Source of the DNA: Kocuria rosea
Lineage (GTDB): Bacteria; Actinomycetota; Actinomycetes; Actinomycetales; Micrococcaceae
Length of the DNA stretch: 64,000 nucleotides
Reading direction: 5' to 3'
Assembly: GCF_023715525.1 (NCBI RefSeq)
Contig: NZ_JAMBOG010000004.1
Span: 164,678 to 228,677 of the forward strand
Every line of letters starts with the position of its first letter. Position 1 is the first letter of the stretch. The translations under genes were made by a program, and so were the position numbers. This document shows positions 18,389 through 30,747 of this stretch, piece after piece. The notes beneath the pieces were generated by a model that made no database searches, was not told the DNA's origin, and saw only the letters and a program-made list of their open reading frames with translations.

Positions 18389-18444
18389 GGGGAGGAACCC
18401 GGCCCGCGAGGGCCCCACCCGCTCCCCACCCGGAAGGATCCCCC

Positions 18445-19353
18445 ATGGGCGTTGCCGTGGAGAACAACGAAGAGTTCGCGCAGTACGCGCACCCCGAGCG
18501 ACTGGTGTCCACCCAGTGGGTCGCCGAGCACCTGGCCGACCCGGGCGTCGTCGTCGTCGAGTCCGACGAGGACGTCCTGCTCTACGAGACCGGGCACGTC
18601 CCCGGCGCCGTGAAGATCGACTGGCACACCGACCTCAACCGCCCCGACACCCGCGACTACGTCGACGGCGCCGGGTTCGCCGAGCTGATGTCCCGCAAGG
18701 GCATCTCCCGCGACACCACGGTCGTCGTCTACGGCGACAAGTCCAACTGGTGGGCGGCCTACGCCCTGTGGGTCTTCGAGCTCTTCGGCCACCCGGACGT
18801 GCGGCTGATGAACGGCGGCCGGGACAAGTGGATCGCCGAGGGCCGCGAGCTGTCCACGGACAGGGTCGTGCCCGAGCGCGCCGACTACCCCGTGGTGGAG
18901 CGCGACGACTCCCGGGCCCGGGCGTACCAGGAGGACGTCCTCGCCCACCTGGGGCAGAACCCCCTGATCGACGTCCGCTCCCTGCCCGAGTACACCGGCG
19001 AGCGCACGCACATGGCCGAGTACCCGCAGGAGGGCACCCTGCGCGGCGGGCACATCCCCACGGCCGCGTCCGTGCCGTGGGCCCGGGCCGCAGCCGAGGA
19101 CGCCCGGTTCCGCTCCCGCGAGGAGCTCGAGGCGATCTACCGCGACGAGGTCGGCCTCGCCGCGGACGACGACATCATCGCCTACTGCCGCATCGGCGAG
19201 CGCTCCTCCCACACCTGGTTCGTGCTGAAGTACCTGCTCGGCTACGACAAGGTGCGCAACTACGACGGGTCGTGGACGGAGTGGGGCAACTCCGTGCGCG
19301 TGCCCATCGTGCTGGGCGCGGAGCGCGGCGAGGTCCCCGGGAGCGCCCGGTGA
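18445..19353 (+). CDS. sseA: Thiosulfate/3-mercaptopyruvate sulfurtransferase
   Basis: 302 residues with two rhodanese domains. The N-terminal domain (about 20-145) is inactive; the C-terminal one has the persulfide Cys248 in [13 protein letters not shown]. Transfers sulfane sulphur to thiol acceptors. GGAAGG precedes the ATG. The stop overlaps the next start (GTGA), coupling it to sufE, an order known from mycobacteria (sseA-SufE-like). This suggests the enzyme's persulfide feeds or receives from the SufE-like protein. Confidence 0.9.
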   Translation: MGVAVENNEEFAQYAHPERLVSTQWVAEHLADPGVVVVESDEDVLLYETGHVPGAVKIDWHTDLNRPDTRDYVDGAGFAELMSRKGISRDTTVVVYGDKSNWWAAYALWVFELFGHPDVRLMNGGRDKWIAEGRELSTDRVVPERADYPVVERDDSRARAYQEDVLAHLGQNPLIDVRSLPEYTGERTHMAEYPQEGTLRGGHIPTAASVPWARAAAEDARFRSREELEAIYRDEVGLAADDDIIAYCRIGERSSHTWFVLKYLLGYDKVRNYDGSWTEWGNSVRVPIVLGAERGEVPGSAR

Positions 19354-19805
19354 CCGCGGCGCTGCCCGCCCAGCTCGAGGAGCTGGTCGACGACTTCACC
19401 GCGGTCCCCCAGGAGGACAAGCTGCAGCTGCTGCTCGAGTTCTCCCGCTCCCTGCCGGCGCTGCCCTCCCGGCTGGGCGAGCACCCGGAGGAGCTGGAGC
19501 AGGTCGTGGAGTGCCAGTCGCCGCTGTTCCTGGCCGTCGAGTGGGACGAGGACGCCGAGCCCGGCCCGGACACCCCGGTGCGGCTGTTCTTCTCGGCCCC
19601 CGCCGAGGCCCCGACCACGCGCGGCTTCGCCTCGATCCTGCACGAGGGCCTCGACGGGCTGCCCGCGCAGCAGGTCCTCGAGATCCCCGACGACCTGCCG
19701 GAGCGCTTCGGGCTCACCCAGCTCGTCTCCCCGCTGCGGATGCGCGGGATGTCGGCGATGCTCGCCCGGATCAAGCGCCGGGTCCGCGAGCTGCAGGACG
19801 CCTGA
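19350..19805 (+). CDS. sufE: SufE-like sulphur acceptor protein
   Basis: 151 residues from GTG 19350, overlapping the sulfurtransferase stop by 4 nt. SufE proteins accept sulphur from a desulfurase on a single Cys; here Cys55 in [14 protein letters not shown]. The rest matches the family core, including [20 protein letters not shown] and [18 protein letters not shown]. No suf operon is in the window, so coupling to a rhodanese rather than SufS is the notable context. Confidence 0.92.
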   Translation: MTAALPAQLEELVDDFTAVPQEDKLQLLLEFSRSLPALPSRLGEHPEELEQVVECQSPLFLAVEWDEDAEPGPDTPVRLFFSAPAEAPTTRGFASILHEGLDGLPAQQVLEIPDDLPERFGLTQLVSPLRMRGMSAMLARIKRRVRELQDA

Positions 19806-19824
19806 GCGGCGCGGCGGCACCGGC

Positions 19825-20316
19825 GTGGCGAGGAGCTCGCGCCGCGCCGGCCCGACGGCGGCCGTCGCGGCGCTGGAGCGGGCCGGCGTGGCCTACGCCG
19901 TGCACGAGTACGACCACGACCCCGCGGCGGCGTCCTTCGGCCTGGAGGCCGCCGCCGCGCTGGGCCGGGACCCCGGGCAGGTGTTCAAGACGCTGATGGT
20001 GGTGCACGAGCGGGACTGGGCGGTCGCGGTGGTCCCCGTCTCCGCGCGGCTGTCCCTGCGGGCGGCGGCGGCCGCCCTGGGCTGGAAGCGGGCGGCCCTG
20101 GCCGAGCCCCGGCTCGCGGAGCGGCGCACCGGCTACGTGGTCGGCGGGATCTCCCCGCTGGCCCAGAAGGCGCCCTCGCCCACCCTGCTGGACGACTCGG
20201 CCGCCGCGTGGCCCACGGTCCTCGTCTCGGGCGGGCGGCGCGGGCTCGACGTCGAGCTCTCCCCCGCGGACCTGCTGCGGCTCACGGGCGGGCGCACGGC
20301 GGCGCTCCAGGCCTGA
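19825..20316 (+). CDS. ybaK: YbaK-type Cys-tRNA(Pro) deacylase
   Basis: 163 residues from GTG 19825. YbaK/EbsC family enzymes hydrolyse mischarged Cys-tRNA(Pro). Recognisable segments: VFKTLMVV with the conserved Lys, AVVPVSARLSLRAAAAALG, TGYVVGGISPLAQKAP containing the GGISPLG-like motif, and DVELSPADLLRLTGG. It is 19 nt after sufE, so probably co-transcribed. It ends 9 nt before the convergent hydrolase gene with no room for a separate terminator. Confidence 0.9.
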   Translation: MARSSRRAGPTAAVAALERAGVAYAVHEYDHDPAAASFGLEAAAALGRDPGQVFKTLMVVHERDWAVAVVPVSARLSLRAAAAALGWKRAALAEPRLAERRTGYVVGGISPLAQKAPSPTLLDDSAAAWPTVLVSGGRRGLDVELSPADLLRLTGGRTAALQA

Positions 20317-20325
20317 GCCGGGCCT

Positions 20326-21630
20326 TCAGGCCTGGGCCGGGGCGCTCGTGCGCGCGTGCTCCGCCAGCCGGGCCGGCAGCCAGCGCCGCACGGCGTCCTC
20401 CCACCGCCGCGGGTCCACGTTCCACTCCTTCGTGTGCCGGGCCCGGGCGAAGGGCACGAACTCCACCAGGCGGTTCTGCTCCGCGAGCAGCCGCGAGCTC
20501 TCGGCGGGGACGAACTCGTCGTCCACGGAGTGCAGGATCAGCGTGGGCGCGCGCAGGTGGTCGGAGCGGGAGAGCCAGTCCAGGGCCTTGAGGTCCACCG
20601 GCGCGGCCAGACCGGTGAGCATCCGGCCCGCCCGGTGCGAGATGAGGTTCGTGGCCAGCCGCCCGATCCCGGAGGGCACGCGCCGGGTGCGGGAGTGGTG
20701 GGCGATGAGCTCGAACCAGTCCACCACCGGGCCGGTGAGCACGAGGGCCGCGATGTCGTCCCGGTAGAAGGACAGGTCCGCCGTCTGCAGGGAGATCGCC
20801 CCGCCCATGGACCAGCCGAACAGCACGATCTGCGTGGCCCCCCGGGACTTGGCGTAGCTGATGGCCGTCTGCACGTCCTTCCACTCCGTGAAGCCCAGCC
20901 CGTAGCGGTTGTCGTGCGTGGGCGGGGCCTCCCGGTCGTTGCGGTAGGAGATCAGCAGCGACGTCAGCCCCAGCTCCCGCGCCACCGGCACGGCGCGCAC
21001 GGTCTCCATCCGGTTCGCCCCGCGGCCGTGGACCATGATCGCCCAGGGCCCCGGCAGGACGCGGGGCCGCTCCCCCTCGGGGGTGGGCCCGCCCTCGGCC
21101 GGCACGACCCAGCACGGGGCCGGGCCGACCTCGATGGGGATCTCCACCTCCTCGAACGGCAGCCCCGCCGCCCCCGGGTCCGGGTAGACGGTGCCAGACC
21201 AGAAGCCGCGGGAGGCCGTGGACAGGTCCCCGGTGTAGACCTCCTCGACGACGCGGGTCACGGTGCCCTCCTGCGGGGACCAGGCGCGGATCGCCCCGAT
21301 CCGGGCGTGCCCGCGGCCGGCGTCGAAGCGCAGGCTGTACGTCCCGGCGACGGTCGTGTCGACCGTCGCCGGCAGCTTCACGAGCGTCGCGGCGGACGGG
21401 TCGCCGGCCTCGCCCGTGCGGGCGAGGCCGAGGATCGGCAGGTCCTCGGAGCGGTACTTGGGCGGCACCACGACCTGGCGGGCGAAGTACGCGGCCGCCG
21501 CGCTCGAGAGCCCGAAGGTCAGCGAGGCGGCGCCCACGGTCACCGCGGCGCCCACCACGGCGCCGCGGGCCCACTGCGTGGCGGGCGCAGGGTCGGGGGC
21601 GGCGGGGGGCGGGAGGAGACGTCGGAGCAT
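20326..21630 (-). CDS. Alpha/beta-hydrolase, membrane-anchored
   Basis: 434 residues. A hydrophobic N-terminal segment (about residues 22-50, GAAVTVGAASLTFGLSSAAA) suggests an anchor or uncleaved signal. The nucleophile elbow GWSMGGAISL (Ser about 258), HSVDDEFVP (Asp) and ARHTKEWNVDP (His) give a full catalytic triad, with the oxyanion motif MVHGRGANR. Resembles prolyl-oligopeptidase/dienelactone-type serine hydrolases; substrate unknown. Monocistronic and convergent to ybaK, divergent from msrB. Confidence 0.82.
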   Translation of the reverse strand: MLRRLLPPPAAPDPAPATQWARGAVVGAAVTVGAASLTFGLSSAAAAYFARQVVVPPKYRSEDLPILGLARTGEAGDPSAATLVKLPATVDTTVAGTYSLRFDAGRGHARIGAIRAWSPQEGTVTRVVEEVYTGDLSTASRGFWSGTVYPDPGAAGLPFEEVEIPIEVGPAPCWVVPAEGGPTPEGERPRVLPGPWAIMVHGRGANRMETVRAVPVARELGLTSLLISYRNDREAPPTHDNRYGLGFTEWKDVQTAISYAKSRGATQIVLFGWSMGGAISLQTADLSFYRDDIAALVLTGPVVDWFELIAHHSRTRRVPSGIGRLATNLISHRAGRMLTGLAAPVDLKALDWLSRSDHLRAPTLILHSVDDEFVPAESSRLLAEQNRLVEFVPFARARHTKEWNVDPRRWEDAVRRWLPARLAEHARTSAPAQA

Positions 21631-21722
21631 GCTCCCAGTCTTCCACGGGCGGCGGGCATAACCGGGCCCGACGCGTGGTTGTCCTTTCCGACCCGACTGC
21701 CGAGCTGACCACGGAGGAGACC

Positions 21723-22157
21723 ATGACCGAGCCCACCCGGACCGGCGACCGACCCGACCCCGCCGCCCGCACCGAGGAGGACTGGCGCTCGATCCTGTCC
21801 CCCGAGGAGTACCACGTGCTGCGCGAGGCCGGCACGGAGCGGCCCTTCACCGGGGAGTACTGGGACACGGAGACCGAGGGCGTCTACGCGTGCCGCGCCT
21901 GCGGGGCGGAGCTGTTCCGCTCCGAGACCAAGTTCGACGCCCACTGCGGCTGGCCCTCCTTCTGGGCGCCGCTGGCGGAGGAGCGGGTCAGGTACATCAA
22001 GGACACGGCCCTGGGCATGGAGCGCGTCGAGGTGCGCTGCGCCGCGTGCGGGTCCCACCTGGGCCACGTCTTCGGCGGGGAGGGCTTCCCCACCCCGACC
22101 GACCTGCGGTACTGCATCAACTCGGTCTCAGTCCGCCTGGTGCCCGCCGAGTCGTGA
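21723..22157 (+). CDS. msrB: Peptide-methionine (R)-S-oxide reductase
   Basis: 144 residues; GGAGGAGACC before the ATG is a strong ribosome binding site. Repairs methionine-R-sulfoxide. Zinc-binding pairs CRAC and CAAC are present, with the substrate site HCGWPSFW and the catalytic Cys131 in RYCINSVS. Free-standing MsrB of normal size; no msrA nearby. Confidence 0.96.
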   Translation: MTEPTRTGDRPDPAARTEEDWRSILSPEEYHVLREAGTERPFTGEYWDTETEGVYACRACGAELFRSETKFDAHCGWPSFWAPLAEERVRYIKDTALGMERVEVRCAACGSHLGHVFGGEGFPTPTDLRYCINSVSVRLVPAES

Positions 22158-22237
22158 GCCGCCCCGGTCCCCGCGCGGGAGCCTCGTCACATCCGGCCCG
22201 GCGGCGTGGCACGGCCCACACCCGCCCCGGGACGGCC

Positions 22238-22243
22238 TACCCT
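22238..22243 (+). promoter_or_regulatory. -10 box for DUF3000 gene, leaderless type
   Basis: TACCCT six nt before the GTG at 22250, with no Shine-Dalgarno sequence between. Fits leaderless initiation. Confidence 0.5.
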
Positions 22244-22249
22244 GCCAGT

Positions 22250-22927
22250 GTGAGCGCGGTGAACGACATGTCATGGGTGCCCCAGGACTTCCGGGCGACC
22301 CTCGCGCAGCTGCGCCGTTCCCACGCCCGGGAGGGGATCGAGCTCACGGAGATCCCCGCCCCCACGCACCTGGCCCCGTTCGCGCTCGCGGTGCGCGCCG
22401 ACGTGCGCAGCCCGGCGGGCCTGCCCGGGGGGCCCGCCCCCCTCGCCGGTCCGGCCGGGGGGCGCCCGGGGGCCCCCGCCGGTCCGCTCGTGGCCGCGGG
22501 CCGGGCGCCCGCGGCGGCCCTGGACGAGCTGGCCACGGGCCGCTTCGTGCTCCTGCACGACCCCGCGGAGCCCCCCACGTGGGGCGGCGCCTTCCGCATC
22601 GTCACGTGGGCGCGGACCGCCGTGGAGCGGGAGGTCGGCTGCGACGACACGGCGGGCGCGATCGCCTGGACGTGGCTGCTCGAGGCCCTGGACCGGCACC
22701 GGGCCGGATATTCTCGGGAGGGCGGCACCGCCTCCCGCGTCCTCGCCGAGGGCTTCGGGGTCCTGGGCGACCAGGAGGAGGGGGCCGACGTCGAGCTGCG
22801 CGCCTCGTGGACGCCCGACGGCCCCGACGTGGAGCCGCACCTGGCGGCCTGGACGGACGCGCTGTGCACGTTCGCCGGGCTGCCCCCGTACCCGCAGGGC
22901 GTGACCGTGCTGCACCCGCGCCGCTGA
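22250..22927 (+). CDS. DUF3000 family protein
   Basis: 225 residues from GTG 22250. Family hallmarks: THLAPFALAVRADV, ELATGRFVLLHDPAEPPTWG, FRIVTWARTAVEREV and the tail LAAWTDALCTFAGLPPYPQG. An Ala/Gly/Pro-rich insert lies at about 60-85. Conserved in actinobacteria next to RNase D (Rv2680-Rv2681 in M. tuberculosis, from memory); function unknown. Later GTG/ATG codons at 22259 and 22268 are alternative starts, but the -10 spacing supports 22250. Confidence 0.88.
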   Translation: MSAVNDMSWVPQDFRATLAQLRRSHAREGIELTEIPAPTHLAPFALAVRADVRSPAGLPGGPAPLAGPAGGRPGAPAGPLVAAGRAPAAALDELATGRFVLLHDPAEPPTWGGAFRIVTWARTAVEREVGCDDTAGAIAWTWLLEALDRHRAGYSREGGTASRVLAEGFGVLGDQEEGADVELRASWTPDGPDVEPHLAAWTDALCTFAGLPPYPQGVTVLHPRR

Positions 22928-22979
22928 CCACCGAACCGACCGCGCCCCGCCGGGGCCGACACAGAATCGAAGACGCTCC

Positions 22980-24344
22980 TTGACCGACCCAGCCGACCGC
23001 CGATCCGCCACCGACGAGCCCGCGACCTCCGTGGTCGCCGGGTTCGAGGAGTACGAGATCCCCGACAGCGTCCACCTCTCGGCGCCGTTCGACGGCGTCC
23101 CGCCCGTCATCGACACCCCGGTCGGCCTGGAGCGGGCCGCCGCCGCCGTGGCCGAGGGCACGGGCCCGGCCGCGATCGACACCGAGCGGGCGTCCGGCTT
23201 CCGGTACGGCCAGCGCGCGTTCCTCGTGCAGCTGCGCCGCGAGGGCGTGGGCACCGTGCTCGTCGACCCGGAGGCCACGGGCTCCCTCGCCGTGCTGGGC
23301 GAGGCGCTGTCCGGGGTCGAGTGGGTCCTGCACGCGGCCACGCAGGACCTCCCCTCCCTGCGGGCCCTCGGCATGCACCCGGACGCCCTGTTCGACACCG
23401 AGCTGGGCGGGCGGATCGCCGGCCTCCGGCGCGTGGGGCTGGCCGCGGAGACCGAGGAGCTGCTCGGCTACACGCTCGCCAAGGAGCACTCCGCCGTGGA
23501 CTGGTCCCGGCGCCCGCTGCCGAAGGACTGGCTCAACTACGCGGCCCTCGACGTCGAGATGCTCATCCCGCTGCGCTGGGCCCTGGAGGAGCTGCTGCGG
23601 GAGAAGGGCAAGCTCGAGTGGGCGCTGCAGGAGTTCGAGGCGGTGCGCACCGCCCCGCCCGCCCCGCCGCGGAAGGACCCGTGGCGCAAGACCTCCGGGA
23701 TCAACAAGGTCAAGGGCCGCCGGCAGCTCACGGCCCTGCGCAACCTGTGGGAGGAGCGGGAGCGCCTGGCCCAGCATAAGGACCTCTCCCCCGGGCGCCT
23801 GCTGCCGGACGCGGCGCTCGTGGCGGCGGCGTCCGCCATGCCGCGGACCGTGCCGCAGCTGCTCGCCACCCCCGCCTTCCACGGGCGGCTGGCGGCCCGG
23901 GAGGCCCCCCGGTGGCTGCGGGCGATCGCCGACGCGCGCCAGGCCACGGAGCTCGTGCCGTTCACCGTGAAGTCGGACGCCCTGCCGCCCGTGAAGGCGT
24001 GGGAGGCCAAGCGTCCCGAGGCCGCCGAGCGGCTGAAGGCCCTCAAGCCCGTCGTCACGGAGCTGGCGGAGGAGCACGAGATGCCCACGGAGAACCTGCT
24101 GACCCCCGAGCACCTGCGGCGCTTCTGCTGGCAGCCGCCCAAGAGCACGACCGACCAGGCCGTGGGCGACCGGCTGCGGACGCTGGGGGCCCGCGCGTGG
24201 CAGGTCGAGCTGACCGCGCCCGTCATCGGGGCGACCTGGCGGGAGCTGCGCGCCCGCCGGCGCGCCGAGCGCCAGGCCGAGCTCGCCGGGTCCCCGGCCG
24301 GGGCGCCGGACGCCCCCGGGGACGAGGACGCCCCGGCGGCGTGA
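22980..24344 (+). CDS. rnd: Ribonuclease D with HRDC domain
   Basis: 454 residues from TTG 22980, 52 nt after the DUF3000 gene. The 3'-5' exonuclease domain has the DEDDy acids: AIDTERASG, LHAATQDLPSL, FDTELGGRIAGL, and NYAALDVEML. HRDC domain about 225-305 (VKGRRQLTALRNLWEERERLA), then a second helical region to the end. Trims RNA 3' ends. The N-terminal 40 residues are not part of the catalytic domain. TTG is the only sensible start, but a slightly later one cannot be excluded. Confidence 0.92.
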   Translation: MTDPADRRSATDEPATSVVAGFEEYEIPDSVHLSAPFDGVPPVIDTPVGLERAAAAVAEGTGPAAIDTERASGFRYGQRAFLVQLRREGVGTVLVDPEATGSLAVLGEALSGVEWVLHAATQDLPSLRALGMHPDALFDTELGGRIAGLRRVGLAAETEELLGYTLAKEHSAVDWSRRPLPKDWLNYAALDVEMLIPLRWALEELLREKGKLEWALQEFEAVRTAPPAPPRKDPWRKTSGINKVKGRRQLTALRNLWEERERLAQHKDLSPGRLLPDAALVAAASAMPRTVPQLLATPAFHGRLAAREAPRWLRAIADARQATELVPFTVKSDALPPVKAWEAKRPEAAERLKALKPVVTELAEEHEMPTENLLTPEHLRRFCWQPPKSTTDQAVGDRLRTLGARAWQVELTAPVIGATWRELRARRRAERQAELAGSPAGAPDAPGDEDAPAA

Positions 24345-24376
24345 GCCGCCCGGTGCCCGCACCGCGCGGACCTGCG

Positions 24377-24847
24377 TCAGCGCGGGGTGTCGCCGGGGGC
24401 CGGGAACGGCGCGGCGGGATCCGTGGTGGGCTCCGGGGTGACCGGCTTCGCGGTCTCCAGGTCGGCGAAGTCGCTGGACGCGGTCCCGGAGGTCGTGGTG
24501 CCCGGCGTCGTGGTGCCGGAGGTCGTGGCCGCCGTCCCCGGGGAGGCGGTCCCGGAGGACTCCGCCGAGGAGCCGGAGACCTTCTCCTTGACCGTGGAGG
24601 ACGCGTCGGAGGCCTTGGCCCCCACGGTGCCGGCGGCCTTCTTGGCGCTGTCGGCGAGCTTGCCGCCGACCACGGGGACCTCGGCCCGGACCCAGTCGGT
24701 CCCGCCGGAGACCTTCTCCTGGACCTTCGGGTCCTGCCACGTCCTGAGGGCGTTCTGCTTGAGGGTCTCGTAGCTCTTGCGGCCCGAGGCCGAGCCGACG
24801 ACGAAGCCGGCCCCGAACCCGGTGACGAAGATGAGGCGCTTGAGCAT
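24377..24847 (-). CDS. YtxH-like small membrane protein with Ser/Thr/Pro tail
   Basis: 156 residues. N-terminal MLKRLIFVTGFGAGFVVGSASGRKSYE: a glycine-zipper membrane segment followed by a basic stop, the layout of YtxH-like proteins. Residues 30-95 are amphipathic (WQDPKVQEKVSGGTDWVRAE, KKAAGTVGAKASDASSTVKE). The rest is a Ser/Thr/Gly/Pro-rich linker with TTSGTTTPGTTTSGT repeats. Likely membrane-anchored with a flexible outside or cytoplasmic tail. Function unknown; transcribed convergently to rnd. Confidence 0.7.
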   Translation of the reverse strand: MLKRLIFVTGFGAGFVVGSASGRKSYETLKQNALRTWQDPKVQEKVSGGTDWVRAEVPVVGGKLADSAKKAAGTVGAKASDASSTVKEKVSGSSAESSGTASPGTAATTSGTTTPGTTTSGTASSDFADLETAKPVTPEPTTDPAAPFPAPGDTPR

Positions 24848-25096
24848 GCTGGTGTCCTTCCGTCCGTCCGGGCGGTGGGGCCCGGAGCGCGTGGTGGAGC
24901 CGGTCGTGCGCGGTTCGGCCCGCTGGGTGCTGTCATCGTCATCCTACTGAGGAACGCGCCCCGCCCGACAGCGTCCCGGCGCGGCTCCGCTGTCAGCGAT
25001 CACCCGGGCCCGCTGTGTGACGGCCCCGTCCGGGGGCCCGGGCCCGGGCCCCTAGACTGGCGGCAGACCCCGTCCGTCGTCGTCGAGAGGACCACC

Positions 25097-25534
25097 GTGA
25101 CCGCACCCGAGCCCGACCACCCCGTTCCCTGCGGCCCGCGGCGACGCTCCGTCCTGGGGGCGGCCGGGCTGGCGGCCGGCGCGGCCGCGGCCCTGACCGC
25201 GTGCGGCAGCAGCGACGAGGCACCGGCGGCGGGGCCGGGCTCGCCGGTGGACCTGGGCCCCGTCGAGGACCTGCCCGTGGGCTCGGCCGTGAAGGTCGAC
25301 CGGGACGGGGTGCAGGCGGTCGTCGGGCGCCCGGCGCCGGACACGGTCGTGGCGTTCTCCCCCGTCTGCCCCCACCAGGGGTGCATGGTGGCGCCCCGGG
25401 AGAAGCGCTACGTCTGCCCGTGCCACGCCTCGGAGTTCGACCTCACCACGGGCGACGTCGTCAGCGGCCCCGCCCGCAGCGGGCTCGAGCCCTATCCCGT
25501 GGCCGTCACCGGCGGGCGGATCGTCCTGGGCTGA
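25097..25534 (+). CDS. Rieske [2Fe-2S] lipoprotein, Tat signal
   Basis: 145 residues from GTG 25097 with GAGAGGA upstream. The N-terminus has the twin-arginine motif RRRSVLGAAGLAAG and then a lipobox LTAC (Cys about 35), so a Tat-exported lipoprotein is predicted. The Rieske cluster ligands are VCPHQGC (Cys/His) and CPCHASEFD (Cys/His), in a domain of about 90 residues. An electron-transfer role is inferred. It is too short for a cytochrome bc1 subunit, and no partner oxidase is adjacent. A TAGACT -10 box lies at about 25053-25058. Confidence 0.88.
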   Translation: MTAPEPDHPVPCGPRRRSVLGAAGLAAGAAAALTACGSSDEAPAAGPGSPVDLGPVEDLPVGSAVKVDRDGVQAVVGRPAPDTVVAFSPVCPHQGCMVAPREKRYVCPCHASEFDLTTGDVVSGPARSGLEPYPVAVTGGRIVLG

Positions 25535-25550
25535 GGCCCCGGCGGGGCGC

Positions 25551-27566
25551 TCAGCGCCTGCGCAGGCGGGGCAGCGGCGCGCCGTCGTCGTCGCCGCGGA
25601 CCGCGTCCGGCTCGATCGGTCGGGCGTAGGGCACCCGGGTGCCCAGCACGGACGCCAGCGTGTCCTGGGCCACCCGCTGGGCGGTGAGGCCCACGCGCTC
25701 CAGGACCTGGGAGCGGGAGCCGTGGGCGAGGAACCGCGTGGGCAGGCCGACCTCGTTCAGGGCGGTGTCCACCCCGGCGGCGCGCATCTCCTGCCGGATG
25801 CGGGAGCCGATGCCCCCGGCGCGCACCCCGTCCTCGACGACCACGACAATCCGGTGCTCGGCCGCGAGCTCGATCACCGAGCGCGGCACGGGCAGCACCC
25901 AGCGGGGGTCGACGACGGTCGAGGACACCCCGTGCGCCTCGAGCCGGTCGGCGACGTCGAGGGCGAGCCCGCTCATCGCCCCGACGGACACGAGCAGCAC
26001 GTCGCGGCGGGCGCCCTCGCCGCCGCCCTCCCCGCCCCGGCGGGCGAGCACGTCCACCCCGTCGACCAGCCGGTCCAGGGCGGGCACCGGGGCGCCCACG
26101 GAGCCCTTGGGGTAGCGGATGACGGTGGGGGCGTCGTCGACGGCCACCGCCTCCCGCAGCTCCTCCACGAGGGTCGGCTCGTCGCGCGGGGCGGCCAGGT
26201 GCAGGCCGGGCACGATCTGGAGCAGCGCGAGGTCCCACATGCCGTGGTGGCTGGGCCCGTCCGGCCCGGTGACGCCGGCGCGGTCCAGGACCACCGTGAC
26301 GCCGGCCCGGTGCAGAGCCACGTCCATGAGCAGCTGGTCGAAGCCCCGGTTGAGGAACGTGGCGTAGAGGGCCACCACGGGGTGCAGCCCCCCGTAGGCC
26401 ATGCCCGCGGCCATCGCGATGGCGTGCTGCTCGGCGATGCCCACGTCCACCACCCGGTCGGGGTGGGCGGCCTGCATCTTCTGCAGCCCCACGGGGATGA
26501 GCATGGCGCCCGTGACGCCCACGACGTCCTCGCGCTCGTCGGCGATGCGCGCGATCTCGTCGCGGAACACGGACGTCCAGCTGCGCTCGGAGCTGGTGGC
26601 GGTGGAGCGTCCTGTGAGGGGGTCGATGACGCCGACCGCGTGGAACTGGTCGTCCTCGTGGGCGATGGCCGGCGGGTAGCCGTGCCCCTTCTCCGTGATG
26701 GCGTGCACGATGACGGGCCCGCCGAAGTTCCTGGCGTTGGTGAGGGCCTGCTCGACGGCCTCGAGGTCGTGCCCGTCCACCGGGCCGACGTACTTCATCC
26801 CGAGGTCCTCGAAGATGCCCTGCGGGACCACGACGTCCTTGATGCCCTGCTTCATCCCGTGCAGGCCGCGGTAGACCATCCCGCCGAGGGGCCCGGAGTG
26901 CCTGAGCAGGTTCTTGACCGACTCGAGCGTCTGCTCGTAGCGGCGGTCGGTGCGCACGGCGTCGACGCCCTGCTGGACGCTGGCCTGCAGCTCGGCGAGG
27001 CGGTTGGCGAAGCCGCCGACCGTGGGGGCGTAGGAGCGGCCGTTGTCGTTGACGACGATGACGACCTTGCGGTGCCGGTCGGAGGCGATGTTGTTGATGG
27101 CCTCCCAGGCCATCCCGCCCGTGAGCGCGCCGTCGCCGACCACGACGACGGCGTGCCGGTCCGCCTGCCCCGTCATGGCGTAGCCGCGGGAGATGCCGTC
27201 GGCCCAGGACAGGGACGACGAGGCGTGGGAGGACTCCACGATGTCGTGCACGGACTCGGCGCGGTCGGGATAGCCGGCCAGGCCGCCCTGCTGGCGCAGC
27301 GTCGCGAAGTCCTTGCGCCCGGTGAGCAGCTTGTGCACGTAGGACTGGTGGCCGGTGTCGAAGACGATGGCGTCCCGGGGCGAGTCGAAGACCCGGTGCA
27401 CCGCCATGGTCAGCTCCACGACCCCGAGGTTGGGTCCCAGGTGCCCGCCGGTGGCGGAGACGTGGGTGACGAGGAAGTCGCGGATCTCGGCCGCGAGCTC
27501 GCCCAGCTCGGCGCGGCTCAGCCCCGCGAGGTCCTCCGGGCCGGACACCCGCTCCAGCACGCTCAT
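25551..27566 (-). CDS. dxs: 1-deoxy-D-xylulose-5-phosphate synthase
   Basis: 671 residues from ATG 27566, preceded by GGGAGGAAGC; an in-frame ATG at 27620 is rejected. First step of the MEP isoprenoid pathway: pyruvate + glyceraldehyde 3-phosphate. TPP motif [32 protein letters not shown], transketolase pyrimidine domain with [15 protein letters not shown], and C-terminal [15 protein letters not shown]. Normal size. Convergent to the Rieske gene with 16 nt between stops. Probable -10 TAGGAT at 27641-27646. Confidence 0.97.
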   Translation of the reverse strand: MSVLERVSGPEDLAGLSRAELGELAAEIRDFLVTHVSATGGHLGPNLGVVELTMAVHRVFDSPRDAIVFDTGHQSYVHKLLTGRKDFATLRQQGGLAGYPDRAESVHDIVESSHASSSLSWADGISRGYAMTGQADRHAVVVVGDGALTGGMAWEAINNIASDRHRKVVIVVNDNGRSYAPTVGGFANRLAELQASVQQGVDAVRTDRRYEQTLESVKNLLRHSGPLGGMVYRGLHGMKQGIKDVVVPQGIFEDLGMKYVGPVDGHDLEAVEQALTNARNFGGPVIVHAITEKGHGYPPAIAHEDDQFHAVGVIDPLTGRSTATSSERSWTSVFRDEIARIADEREDVVGVTGAMLIPVGLQKMQAAHPDRVVDVGIAEQHAIAMAAGMAYGGLHPVVALYATFLNRGFDQLLMDVALHRAGVTVVLDRAGVTGPDGPSHHGMWDLALLQIVPGLHLAAPRDEPTLVEELREAVAVDDAPTVIRYPKGSVGAPVPALDRLVDGVDVLARRGGEGGGEGARRDVLLVSVGAMSGLALDVADRLEAHGVSSTVVDPRWVLPVPRSVIELAAEHRIVVVVEDGVRAGGIGSRIRQEMRAAGVDTALNEVGLPTRFLAHGSRSQVLERVGLTAQRVAQDTLASVLGTRVPYARPIEPDAVRGDDDGAPLPRLRRR

Positions 27567-27640
27567 GCTTCCTCCCGTGGTCCTCGGCGTCGTGGTCGGC
27601 GGCACCGGATCCGGGATCACCGGGCCGGCACGTCCTCACG

Positions 27641-27646
27641 ATCCTA
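27641..27646 (-). promoter_or_regulatory. -10 box for dxs
   Basis: TAGGAT on the minus strand, 74 nt before the dxs ATG; gives a leader that carries the strong ribosome binding site. Confidence 0.45.
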
Positions 27647-27694
27647 CTCGCTCGCCCCGACGGGCCGGTGCGGGCCGCGGGGCCCCGAGAGCGC

Positions 27695-27728
27695 CGGAGG
27701 GCCCGGTCCTCGCGGACCGGGCCCTCCG
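27695..27728 (-). terminator. Terminator after aconitase gene
   Basis: 15-bp perfect stem (27695-27709 with 27714-27728) with TCGC loop, 36 nt past the acnA stop and upstream of dxs. No U-tract on the minus strand. Confidence 0.7.
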
Positions 27729-27763
27729 TTCGCCGCCGCCCGCCCGGGTGGGCGGGACGGGGA

Positions 27764-30592
<2,829 letters not shown>

Positions 30593-30681
30593 ATGCGTGG
30601 AACTCCTTCTCGCCACCGTCTGGGAAACGTTCGCTCGAGGAGCCGGGATGCCCGGTGTTCCTCCGCGAACAGTCACCTGTC

Positions 30682-30687
30682 AGTGTA
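30682..30687 (-). promoter_or_regulatory. -10 box for acnA
   Basis: TACACT on the minus strand, 89 nt before the acnA ATG. The following leader is relatively AT-richer and includes the ribosome binding site. No IRP-like element was recognised. Confidence 0.45.
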
Positions 30688-30747
30688 GCCCGTGCGGAGG
30701 GCCCGGCCTCGGCGGGTCCCGCCGGGGCCGACACACGGCGCTGCCGG

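Noticed and set aside
16521..19349. Plus-strand frame upstream of sufE
   Set aside because: The frame runs back through tRNA-Val, antisense zapE and the sulfurtransferase out of frame; only the part from GTG 19350 matches a family.
20326..21630. Annotation of the hydrolase as a specific esterase or peptidase
   Set aside because: The catalytic triad is visible, but nothing in the sequence or neighbours decides the substrate.
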